Shown in pieces: positions 7,516 through 14,969 of a stretch of 64,000 nt of DNA. The stretch is from Paenibacillus tianmuensis (GTDB lineage Bacteria; Bacillota; Bacilli; Paenibacillales; NBRC-103111). The stretch covers positions 1-64,000 of the forward strand of contig NZ_FMTT01000027.1 of NCBI RefSeq assembly GCF_900100345.1, given 5' to 3'. Below the pieces are notes generated by a model. It searched no databases. It was given only the letters and a program-made list of their open reading frames with translations, and was not told the DNA's origin. Each line of letters begins with the position of its first letter. Within the stretch, counting starts at the first letter, position 1. The position numbers and the translations under genes were made by a program.

Positions 7516-7546
7516 CATCTTGATTTACTAGATGCGTTTTTTCTAT
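7516..7546 (+). terminator. Intrinsic terminator after the 7018 lipoprotein
   Basis: AACGCATCT pairs with AGATGCGTT across a short loop, followed by TTTTTT. The stretch 7550-7900 after it is GC-richer, full of stops in every frame, and looks like degenerate insertion debris without an identifiable family. Confidence 0.85.
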
Positions 7547-7933
7547 GCCCCAAATCAGCTCTAGGACGGCCCCGGAGTTATCTGCATTTGAAGTCAGACA
7601 AGAAGCGGCAGCGTCCGGGGTTGGTTGCCTTCTCCGATTGGTGCAAGCGGCTTCCTGTATTAGCGATTTGATTCTTCACGGCGCTTGGGCGCGTTCCGGG
7701 AAGCCTTTTTAAATTTATTGATAAGTGAGATTCCGGAATAAAATGCTGACCTCTGGCTCGGGGATCAAGTCCAATTTGCGGATAGCAGCGGACACACAAC
7801 TCAATCCGTTCCAAGCAGGACACGTCTATTGTTGACGCCGATTTGTTGGCTTCTTAAGCGTGAGAACTTTTGACTGTTCAGTAACTATCTTTTTCTCGTT
7901 AACCATGTAATATAATTATGGAGGTGGTTTACA

Positions 7934-8476
7934 TTGGGAATGAGATTTTTATTACTGATAGTGTTAGTGTTAACATTAACATTGGTTGGTTGTAACACGC
8001 AAACTGAATCGAGGGCCGATGACTCAAAACTTCAGTCGATAGTTTCTATAAAAGAAGAAGCTATCAAAGGTAAGATAAAAGGTATGGAGATCCAACTAAG
8101 GTCTACTTACTCGAAAGTTGTTGAGTTGTATGGAGAACCTAAAGAAATAGGAAATGAGGAGTGTTGGACATATACGCATGATCACCCCAAAACTAAAGTG
8201 AATTTTTATTTTAATCATGACTCATGTGCAGGTGATCTCAATGTCTTAAAACCAGAAGCTATTCTCAACAAAATTTCTGTACCAGTAGAGTCACTTAGCG
8301 TGACAGCAGAAGATGTAAAATTAGCGTTAGGGAAACCAAATGAAGAATATCCGAGTGAATCTTATGGGGGCTATTATTTGATTTATGAATTAGACCAAAG
8401 CCAGTTAGTGTTCTTTGCAAAGGATACATCTCCACCTTTGCAAATTACTAAAGTCCAATTAATCAGCACAAAATGA
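7934..8476 (+). CDS. Lipoprotein of unknown function (180 aa)
   Basis: Hydrophobic leader with lipobox LVGC (Cys-20). The mature region has two similar blocks, STYSKVVELYGEPKE and TAEDVKLALGKPNEE, each a helix followed by a Gly-(Glu/Lys)-Pro turn, as in secreted DUF4309-like repeats of Paenibacillus. GGAGGTGG at 7920-7926 suits the TTG at 7934; ATG 7940 is an alternative. Function unknown. Confidence 0.7.
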   Translation: MGMRFLLLIVLVLTLTLVGCNTQTESRADDSKLQSIVSIKEEAIKGKIKGMEIQLRSTYSKVVELYGEPKEIGNEECWTYTHDHPKTKVNFYFNHDSCAGDLNVLKPEAILNKISVPVESLSVTAEDVKLALGKPNEEYPSESYGGYYLIYELDQSQLVFFAKDTSPPLQITKVQLISTK

Positions 8477-8478
8477 AC

Positions 8479-8652
8479 ATGAGTAAATTTGAGGTAAAGT
8501 CTGCCCTGCTAGACAAACAAGGAGAGAGGCAACTACGAGGTTCCGTCCGTACATGCCTGGCGCTCAAGACCCTTGGCGAAAATTTTTCAGAAATGGCCAA
8601 TCGGCGGGAGCTGGTTGGTATTGTTGGAGCTGCCATAATCGTGTTTGATTAA
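8479..8652 (+). CDS. Possible 57-residue protein
   Basis: ATG 8479 lies 2 bases after the lipoprotein stop. The frame encodes a polar helix and a hydrophobic end (VGIVGAAIIVFD). There is no good ribosome site and no known family. Insertion debris is equally plausible. Confidence 0.25.
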   Translation: MSKFEVKSALLDKQGERQLRGSVRTCLALKTLGENFSEMANRRELVGIVGAAIIVFD

Positions 8653-8655
8653 AAT

Positions 8656-8967
8656 ACGGCTCTTGTTCGCATTATTGCGGCAAGGGCCGTTTTTTTAGTT
8701 GCCCTCTGCAAATTGAGGAGGCTTTTTTATTTAGCTTGGATCCCCCAGCTCGTTCAGTCGGGCCGACCAAGCGAACGACCGGCGCTAAGGCGGGCAAGAA
8801 CGGCCCACCTAAGCGCCGGTATGTTCCTTTGGCCGGTCTGATCCTCCTTTGCGTTCCGAAGCCTTTTTGAAGGGATTATGAAAGCAAGGGCAGGGGAAGA
8901 AGGAACGTTCCCGGCTGCGCCAGAAACGCGGCCCATTTTTGGCTCTCTTGCCGCTTTCAATACGATA
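8656..8967. repeat. Direct repeat copy A (312 bases)
   Basis: Nearly identical to 11267-11579, with a handful of substitutions. It starts with a terminator-like hairpin (ACGGCTCTTG / CAAGGGCCGT plus seven T's), continues through a GC-rich non-coding body, and ends at ACGATA. Copy A is fused to the tail of the third Spo0E remnant; copy B to different sequence. No transposase is encoded. It may be a non-autonomous element or the result of segmental duplication. Confidence 0.85.
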
Positions 8968-9000
8968 GTCTTCTTCTAAGCAAAAGCTGAAGGTGTGTGG
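8968..9000 (+). pseudogene. Spo0E-like remnant (copy 3), cut by the mini-transposon
   Basis: TCTTCTTCTAAGCAAAAGC onward matches the last 11 codons of the Spo0E-like genes at 2009 and 5911. It is joined at the left to direct repeat copy A and interrupted at the right by the 9001-9263 insertion. Confidence 0.75.
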
Positions 9001-9263
9001 TGTTTATGAAAAATAAAGTATTAGACTAATCGCAAAGCTGGGCTTCATCTGGAAGAACCGGGAACGCGGACTGCGGCGGCTCGGGCCGGCCGCCGTTGCC
9101 AGCGCGCCGATCGTAAAGCTGGACTTTATCCGAAAGCACCAAGAACGCGCTCTGCAGCTGTTTGAGCCAAGCCGCCGGCGTCGTCACTGGCGTTCAGTCT
9201 ACAACTTTATTATCTCAGTCTAATACTTTATTGTTCGGTCTAAATCTTTATTAATCGCGAACA
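9001..9263. mobile_element. 263-base non-autonomous transposon with Tn7-like ends
   Basis: The element starts TGTTTATG and ends CGCGAACA, so its tips are TGTT...AACA, and it is flanked by the duplicated target TGTGG (8996-9000 and 9264-9268). The uninterrupted target is seen at copies 1 and 2 of the module (near 2175 and 5983). The right end carries three 20-21-base repeats, GTCTA-N3-CTTTATT, at 9197, 9218 and 9238. The left end has one inverted copy at 9012-9026. Terminal TGT/ACA, 5-base duplication and serial end repeats are the arrangement of TnsB-type transposases (Tn7, Tn5053, Tn552 relatives). No transposase fits inside; two imperfect 49-base repeats (from 9031 and 9113) fill the centre. 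Confidence 0.8.
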
Positions 9264-9268
9264 TGTGG

Positions 9269-9514
9269 ATGATGCAGTACGAAAACTTGCTGGCTGGGGA
9301 AAGTGATGAACGGATTCGTTATCTTGCCCAGATCGGGGCAATCTTTGAACGGTTATACGGCATCAAGGATTTACACGATGCGGTTTGTAGGACATCGTCA
9401 GGTGCCGGATTTGCTGCCCGAAGATTGGCTGAGCTTGGCTATACCGACGAGAAAGTTGAGGAGCTCTTGCGCGAGCGTTTGTTTTTTTACAGGGCAAACA
9501 AAATGGAAAAATAG
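9269..9514 (+). CDS. Small unknown protein, copy 3 of a three-copy family
   Basis: 81 residues from ATG 9269 (or 9263, which is created by the transposon end). The core IFERLYGIKDLHDAV matches copies 1 and 2. The transposon has removed the usual AAGGTGTG ribosome site, so expression is doubtful unless the element supplies signals. Function unknown. Confidence 0.5.
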   Translation: MMQYENLLAGESDERIRYLAQIGAIFERLYGIKDLHDAVCRTSSGAGFAARRLAELGYTDEKVEELLRERLFFYRANKMEK

Positions 9515-9581
9515 AACACAATTGACTTTTGTGCTGCATCCCTTAGCGTACATTTTCCGCGTTTTGTTGTCTCTACCCCTT

Positions 9582-9875
9582 CTATACATCTGGATGAATA
9601 GGGTCAAACGAAATAATAACTGGCATAAACTTTGGAGTCACCATGAAATTATACACAATACCTTCTTTAGATTCGTATGAAACAATATAATCACCAAATT
9701 GTGAAGAGTACTCTATTTTTTTATATTTTAATTCCATTTCGTTATACTTCATAGTTATATAAATTGATAAAGTTAACCGTGCGGTTACACGTTGAATTGT
9801 TCCCGTCATATGGAATACTAAAATAATGAAAATAATGCTAAGTATAATAGTTTTTTTTCTTTTGAATTTAACCAT
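9582..9875 (-). CDS. Small membrane-anchored protein, DUF3139-like (97 aa)
   Basis: A basic N-terminus (MVKFKRKK) is followed by one membrane helix (about 9-28), then a mostly beta extracytoplasmic part with Tyr/Lys-rich strands. This layout resembles DUF3139-type small proteins of Bacillales. The start at 9875 is chosen because GAAAGGAGAG lies just upstream; the frame also extends to 9914 without a ribosome site. Divergent from the amidase-domain gene at 10049. Confidence 0.6.
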   Translation of the reverse strand: MVKFKRKKTIILSIIFIILVFHMTGTIQRVTARLTLSIYITMKYNEMELKYKKIEYSSQFGDYIVSYESKEGIVYNFMVTPKFMPVIISFDPIHPDV

Positions 9876-10048
9876 ATTTTTTCTCTCCTTTCGTTTATAT
9901 TTAAAATAATACATTTAAGTAACAATATTCAAATTTTATAAATATAGTACTTGTTCCAAATTAACTGAACTATTTTGTTGCATAAAAAATGTAAGTGTGG
10001 TTTAATCAAGTTGTATTTGTAAAATTTTCTCAAGGAGGAGAATGTATT

Positions 10049-11170
10049 TTGAGTAAAAAAAAGGTTATAGCAGGGTTGATCGCACTTGCTTCTGTTGCAT
10101 CGTCTATCATTCCAGTCTCTTACGCATCTAACGAGAAAGGTGAAGTCCATGCGTCGCAAACTCAAAACAATCCTTACATCCAGCAATACAATAAAGAAAA
10201 TGGAATTACATCGAGAAGTTTAAATTCATCATTGTCAGAAGATGATGAAGCAGTTTACAAAACGCTGACAATCTACTACCAAGAAGATGTAAAGGTTGGC
10301 AAAATCCTTGCGCAAGTAGCCAAGGATACGGATGTCCAGATAAAAGCTACATCTATGAAAAAAGAAGATAAGATAGATGTGATGCATAAAATAAAAGAAA
10401 CTTATTCTTCTGTTAAAGAATCGAGTGATCAAAAGGTCTTAGTAGATTTTATTGAAAGATATGCAAAAGATTCCAAAGACATTGTGTCAATTCAATTTTT
10501 AGATGCTGTCAGACCTCAACCAAGTAAAACATTGATACCACAACCAGAAGAAGATATAAAGAAAGGTGTATCTACTTCAAAAACTCAAAATCCAGCACAA
10601 AATCCAGCAGCTACCTTAAACTCAAGTTTCAACGCAGCTACGGCAGCCGACTGGGCATACAATAACTATAACAGATACAGCACTGATTTCCCGGCATTTA
10701 CAAAATGGGGAAGCGATTGCACGAATTTTGTTTCACAAGCCCTATATGCAGCCGGTTTGTCCATGACAGGAAATTGGTATATTTACAAAAAAAACAGTAC
10801 TTATTTAGTTCCTGAGAGTGCAGAACAATTGAACTATAGTTGGAACCTTTCCGATCCAAGTCCGTGGACAAGCGTTAAAGAATTCTATTCGTTCTGGAGA
10901 GGAAAATACATTGCGGGTACTTCTCGTGAAAATTATGAAGAAAAACATAAAGAATTTTTTGATAGAAGTATCTATAGAGGTGATCTAGTAATATTTTCTA
11001 AAGGTCTTTCCGGTTGGATAACTATAGCGACACATGTAATGATCATAACTGAGTACGATTCAACGAATAAAGATTTTAAACTTGCAGGTCACTCTAACGA
11101 AAGACAAGCGTATCCCCTTTTAGATGCAATCAAGTCTTATTCTAACATAGATTTCTACAGTTTTAGATAA
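10049..11170 (+). CDS. Secreted amidase-domain protein (Amidase_6-like)
   Basis: 373 residues. TTG 10049 follows AAGGAGGAG at 10032-10040. The signal peptide is cleaved near SYA (about residue 26). Residues 27-185 are a helical, charged region with a Pro-rich linker. The C-terminal domain (about 190-373) has DWAYNNYNRYSTDFPAFT and SDCTNFVSQALYAAG, the hallmark of the putative amidase domain PF12671, where the Cys of the DCTNFVSQ motif is the likely nucleophile. ATHVMIITEYD, with the partner His, and GHSNERQ follow. By family it probably cuts peptide or cell-wall amide bonds. It stands alone and AT-rich, upstream of repeat copy B. Confidence 0.8.
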   Translation: MSKKKVIAGLIALASVASSIIPVSYASNEKGEVHASQTQNNPYIQQYNKENGITSRSLNSSLSEDDEAVYKTLTIYYQEDVKVGKILAQVAKDTDVQIKATSMKKEDKIDVMHKIKETYSSVKESSDQKVLVDFIERYAKDSKDIVSIQFLDAVRPQPSKTLIPQPEEDIKKGVSTSKTQNPAQNPAATLNSSFNAATAADWAYNNYNRYSTDFPAFTKWGSDCTNFVSQALYAAGLSMTGNWYIYKKNSTYLVPESAEQLNYSWNLSDPSPWTSVKEFYSFWRGKYIAGTSRENYEEKHKEFFDRSIYRGDLVIFSKGLSGWITIATHVMIITEYDSTNKDFKLAGHSNERQAYPLLDAIKSYSNIDFYSFR

Positions 11171-11266
11171 ATCAAGGAAATGACCACTAGACAGCAAGTA
11201 AAATTCTCCCACCCTTGATTTTAGGTCTTGAGCGGCGATTTTGATTTCGTGGAACAATGCAAAAAA

Positions 11267-11579
11267 ACGGCTCTTGTTCGCATTATTGCGGCAAGGGCCG
11301 TTTTTTTTAGTTGCCCTCTGCAAATTGGCGGAGGCTTTTTTATTTTGTTTGGATCCCCCAGCTCGTTCAGTCGGGCCGACCAAGCGAACGACCGGCGCTA
11401 AGGCGGGCAAGAACGGCCCACCTAAGCGCCGGTACGTTCCATTGGCCGTCTGATCCTCCTTTGCGTTCCGAAGCTTTTTTGAAGGGATTATGAAAGCAAG
11501 GGCAGGGGAAGAAGGAACGTTCCCGGCTGCGCCAGGAACGCGGCCCATTTTTGGCTCTCTTGCCGCTTTCAACACGATA
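11267..11579. repeat. Direct repeat copy B (313 bases)
   Basis: Second copy of the element at 8656, with the same initial hairpin-plus-T-tract, which may terminate the amidase-domain gene. After ACGATA the sequence diverges into GC-rich debris (11580-11830) whose frames do not resemble known proteins. Confidence 0.85.
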
Positions 11580-11831
11580 CCATAGCCCTTCGGCACGACA
11601 AGGGGTACGCTCCGCCGCTGCGGCATATGCTCCCTCCCTGCGGTCAGTCCGCTATTCCTCGCGCCCCTTGTCATGCCGAGGCGTCCACTCCACTTGTCTC
11701 CGCTTTGCTACGCCAAATGGAGCCTCCGGGACGCCGATCGGCCGAAGCCTATTCGGGGAAGCTGTTCGATATGGTATGCGTGAGCCAAACGGCAAGCTGA
11801 TGTGGCCGTGAATTAATCAAAGGAGCGATTC

Positions 11832-12036
11832 AATGAAGCTGCCCATTTTCACCTATTGCGTCAGACAAATCCAACCCTGTTACGGCGGCTCCGGTTTGGT
11901 TAATTTCATAAGCTAAATCCCCAGTACCGCAACCTAAGTCGAGAATACGTTCCCCTTTGGCGGGATTTAATAGTTCAACGGCGCCCTTACCAAATTCGGA
12001 TACATACCCGAGCTTGCCTATACTACCGGAATCCAA
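11832..12036 (-). pseudogene. SAM-dependent methyltransferase fragment
   Basis: The frame contains ELLNPAKGERILDLGCGTGD and then AVTGLDLS, which are motif I and the following acidic motif of class I SAM methyltransferases. Both ends of the enzyme are missing. Its 3' end runs into a 21-base stretch (about 11834-11854) that is almost identical to part of the neighbouring AraC gene (about 12319-12339), so the fragment seems to have been joined by recombination at a short duplication. Not functional. Confidence 0.7.
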
Positions 12037-12875
12037 ACTTCCATTTCATACAGGTTATTGCCTCTGTCGTAGGTCATTTCAAACTCGGGACCATTCGCGG
12101 ATTCGTAATTGCAGGTCGGAAACCACTCCCCCCAAATGCGTTTCCACAATGCATGAATGCCGCTTTGTCCATCGGGATATAAACCTGTTGAGAAGATCGC
12201 ATAGGTTTGCGGAGGAATTGATAGTTTTTCAAACCCTTCCGGCAGACCGCTCTGAGGCAAGTAATACCCGATCATATAGGAAAATACGTTACCTCGCCTG
12301 TTGTATAACACTGCATGAAGCTGTCCATTTTCACCTAAACCTGCGGCGGTACGGATTCGGTCAACGGTTCCGTCAGAAATACATTGGCTCCAAAAAGCAG
12401 GGATTTCAATATACGGGCTTTCGCCGTCAGCGTTGATTTCAGTCGATACACCGAACATGTCAAAAGCTTGTTTTTCCTCGATTTTGTAGTTCATCTCCGC
12501 ATCCCCTTTAATTGAAATATGAAAGGACATCCGAGGATAGGCTTTCAGTAACATGCCCTTATCGCGCGCTGACGTAGGCATTATACCGTGCATTTTTTTA
12601 AACGCTCTGGAGAATGCTTCGGGTGACTCGTAACCGTACTTCAAAGCGATATCAATGACCTTAACATCTCTGTTTTGAAGTTCGAACGCGGCAAGAGTCA
12701 GCCGCCTGCGCCGAATATACTCTGACAGCGGCACATCCGTTATGAACGAAAACATCCGTTGAAAATGATAAGTCGAACAACAGGCAATCTTAGCCGCCTG
12801 GTCGTAATCAATAGTCTCAGCCAGATGTGTTTCTATATATTCCATTGCGCTGTTCATGCGATCCAGCCAATCCAT
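12018..12875 (-). CDS. AraC-family regulator with GyrI-like ligand domain
   Basis: 285 residues from the ATG at 12875 (AAAGGATG upstream). Two helix-turn-helix motifs lie at about 8-105 (ACCSTYHFQRMFSF and ALKYGYESPEAFSRAFKK are the AraC signatures). Residues about 125-285 form a GyrI/SOUL-type effector-binding domain that usually binds a small hydrophobic ligand. The gene is complete, ends over the methyltransferase fragment, and is divergent from thiD. The ligand and targets are unknown. Confidence 0.85.
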   Translation of the reverse strand: MDWLDRMNSAMEYIETHLAETIDYDQAAKIACCSTYHFQRMFSFITDVPLSEYIRRRRLTLAAFELQNRDVKVIDIALKYGYESPEAFSRAFKKMHGIMPTSARDKGMLLKAYPRMSFHISIKGDAEMNYKIEEKQAFDMFGVSTEINADGESPYIEIPAFWSQCISDGTVDRIRTAAGLGENGQLHAVLYNRRGNVFSYMIGYYLPQSGLPEGFEKLSIPPQTYAIFSTGLYPDGQSGIHALWKRIWGEWFPTCNYESANGPEFEMTYDRGNNLYEMEVWIPVV

Positions 12876-13021
12876 ACGAATCATCCTTTCAAGATAAATT
12901 ATAAGATGCGAAGACAAATGAATCCTTGCAATCTATGCACGAAAATATCATGCTTTGTTTATCGGCAGATGTGTCCGGTGCATTTGACTTTTGGATAAGC
13001 GTATGTTTCAATGAAACTGAT

Positions 13022-13103
13022 TTGCGGGGGGACTGTTCGCAGTTGAGAAGGTTAAAACCTGACCCTTTGAACCTGTTAGTTAATACTGACGTAGGGAGCA
13101 AAT
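13022..13103 (+). promoter_or_regulatory. TPP riboswitch
   Basis: The THI-box core is present: GGGG...TTGAGAAGG, then ACCCTTTGAACCTG, and GACGTAGGGA near 13088. A terminator hairpin follows before thiD, so thiamine pyrophosphate should favour early termination and lower thiD-thiM expression. Confidence 0.9.
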
Positions 13104-13125
13104 AACAATGAATCTTGTTATTTTC

Positions 13126-13159
13126 CCCTTGTCTGAAATAGGACAAGGGCTTTTTTTTT
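13126..13159 (+). terminator. Terminator of the TPP riboswitch
   Basis: CCCTTGTC (13126-13133) pairs with GACAAGGG (13142-13149), followed by nine T's. It lies between the aptamer and the thiD start, as expected for attenuation control. Confidence 0.9.
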
Positions 13160-13188
13160 ATTAATGTACCAGAGCGGAGAGGATAGAC

Positions 13189-14013
13189 TTGAAAAAAGTA
13201 CTAACGATTGCCGGTTCGGATTGCAGCGGAGGCGCCGGTATTCAAGCCGACTTAAAAACGTTCTCGGCGCATGGCGTTTTTGGCATGAGCGTCATTGTTT
13301 CGGTGGTCGCCGAAAATACGAGCCGTGTCATTGACATTCAGGATGTCAGGCCGGATATGATCGAAAAACAAATCGATGCCGTGTTTGAAGACATTGATGT
13401 GGACGCCGTGAAGATCGGTATGCTCTCACAGCCCGATTGCATGGAGGCCGTCGCTGGAAAGCTCAAACAATACGCTCCCGCCAATATTGTTCTCGACCCT
13501 GTGATGTATGCGAAAAACGGCTGTCCGCTTATGAACCCCGACGCCATAGACACACTGATCCAAACGGTTATTCCGTTCGCCGACCTCCTGACCCCCAATA
13601 TTCCGGAAGCGGAGAAAATCGCCGGTATGTCCATTCACAATGTCGAAGATATGAAAAAATCGGCCGAAGCGATTTACCGAATGGGGTGTAAAAACGTCCT
13701 TGTCAAAGGCGGTCATGCCGCAGGAAGCGCGCTGGATATTTTGTTTGACGGGGAACAGTTCTATACGTTTGATTCAGAGCGTATTGAGACCAAAAATACG
13801 CATGGCACAGGCTGCACCTATTCATCTGCTATTGCATCCAACCTTGCATTGGGATGTAGCTTACAGGAAGCGGTACACCGGGCAAAGGAATATATCACCA
13901 TCGCCATTCGGCATTCCTTGTCGATCGGAAAGGGCCACGGCCCCACGCATCATTTTTACGAGCTTTACCAAAACGGTTTAAAGAATGGAGCCGAGATCAT
14001 CAATGGACAATAA
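13189..14013 (+). CDS. thiD: Hydroxymethylpyrimidine (phosphomethylpyrimidine) kinase
   Basis: 274 residues, full family length. It phosphorylates HMP and HMP-P for thiamine synthesis or salvage. Ribokinase-fold signs: TIAGSDCSGGAGIQADLKTF at the N-terminus (substrate and phosphate binding), VLDPVMYAKNG, and the C-terminal NTHGTGCTYSSAIAS with the catalytic Asp replaced by the usual thiD Cys context. The start is TTG 13189 behind GGAGAGGA. It overlaps thiM by 11 bases and is controlled by the TPP riboswitch. Confidence 0.93.
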   Translation: MKKVLTIAGSDCSGGAGIQADLKTFSAHGVFGMSVIVSVVAENTSRVIDIQDVRPDMIEKQIDAVFEDIDVDAVKIGMLSQPDCMEAVAGKLKQYAPANIVLDPVMYAKNGCPLMNPDAIDTLIQTVIPFADLLTPNIPEAEKIAGMSIHNVEDMKKSAEAIYRMGCKNVLVKGGHAAGSALDILFDGEQFYTFDSERIETKNTHGTGCTYSSAIASNLALGCSLQEAVHRAKEYITIAIRHSLSIGKGHGPTHHFYELYQNGLKNGAEIINGQ

Positions 14014-14833
14014 CTTAACCTCAAGTATCGGCAATTTAGTGAGCAGCATCCGGCGAACAAAGCCTTTGGTTCACCATCTTACCAATTATGTGACGGTAAA
14101 CGATTGCGCCAACGTTACGCTTGCCATCGGCGCTTCTCCTATCATGGCTGACGATATCGAGGAAGCTGCTGACATTACTGCAATATCCTCCGCACTTGTG
14201 TTGAATATAGGAACATTGAATAGCCGAACCGTAGAATCTATGCTTGCCGCCGGGAAGAAAGCGAACGAGAGGGGCATCCCCGTCGTTTTGGACCCCGTTG
14301 GCGCAGGCGCGTCGAAGCTCCGCAATCAGACGGTTAGGATGTTGCTTGAACAATTACAATTCAGTGTCATCCGCGGCAATATGTCTGAAATCCGTTATAT
14401 CGCCGGACTCCAAGCAACAACGAAAGGGGTGGACGCTTCCGAAGCGGACTTGGAAAACAGTCTGCAAAGCGGCATCGATATTGCGAGCGAATTGGCGGAG
14501 CAATATAACTGTACGGTAGCAATCACCGGTGCGGCCGATATCGTATCCGACGGCAAAAGCGTAATTTGTATTGAGAACGGGCATCCGATGCTCGGCTCTA
14601 TAACCGGTACAGGATGTATGAGCACTTCCCTTATTGGCTCGTTCTGCGGTGTTACGGCGGATTACCGCATGGCGGCCGTCGCTGGTCTTTTGTGTATGGG
14701 TATTGCAGGGGAGATTGCTTATGAAACAGCCGGTCAACAAGGAAACGGCAGCTACCGTGTAGCTCTCATCGATGAAATAAGCAAAATGAGCTCCCAGACG
14801 ATGCACGAGAGGGCTAAAGTATATGAAGCCTGA
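14003..14833 (+). CDS. thiM: Hydroxyethylthiazole kinase
   Basis: 276 residues. It phosphorylates the thiazole alcohol THZ, the other half of thiamine salvage. Motifs include VHHLTNYVTVNDCAN near the start, VVLDPVGAGAS, GNMSEI, and GSITGTGCMSTSLIG near 205. ATG 14003 overlaps the end of thiD; the frame also opens at 13985. The thiD-thiM pair behind a TPP riboswitch points to uptake and re-use of thiamine precursors. No thiE is adjacent. Confidence 0.93.
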   Translation: MDNNLTSSIGNLVSSIRRTKPLVHHLTNYVTVNDCANVTLAIGASPIMADDIEEAADITAISSALVLNIGTLNSRTVESMLAAGKKANERGIPVVLDPVGAGASKLRNQTVRMLLEQLQFSVIRGNMSEIRYIAGLQATTKGVDASEADLENSLQSGIDIASELAEQYNCTVAITGAADIVSDGKSVICIENGHPMLGSITGTGCMSTSLIGSFCGVTADYRMAAVAGLLCMGIAGEIAYETAGQQGNGSYRVALIDEISKMSSQTMHERAKVYEA

Positions 14834-14917
14834 GCTGGATTGCAGCCTTAATATGGCTACGGGCAGCAGCTTCTAGTGGGATGTTGGACGACCGGCAATG
14901 GAAAAGAGGCAGGCATT

Positions 14918-14958
14918 TTGCCCGCCGTTCCCGAAGGGGAGCGGCGGGCTTTTGGCTG
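14918..14958. terminator. Bidirectional terminator between thiM and the MocR gene
   Basis: GCCCGCCG...CGGCGGGC stem with TTTT on the plus side and A-rich sequence on the other; it can serve both converging genes. Confidence 0.7.
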
Positions 14959-14969
14959 TACGCTGCGCA

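Noticed and set aside
9001-9263. Coding reading of the mini-transposon interior
   Set aside because: A 60-residue Arg-rich frame crosses it, but it has no start signal, and the two imperfect internal repeats suggest non-coding filler.
5566-11260. Loose similarity between 5566-5605 and 11212-11250 (GATTTT-AGG-CTTGA-CGG)
   Set aside because: It may reflect insertion-sequence ends, but the match is short and gapped and no element could be bounded.
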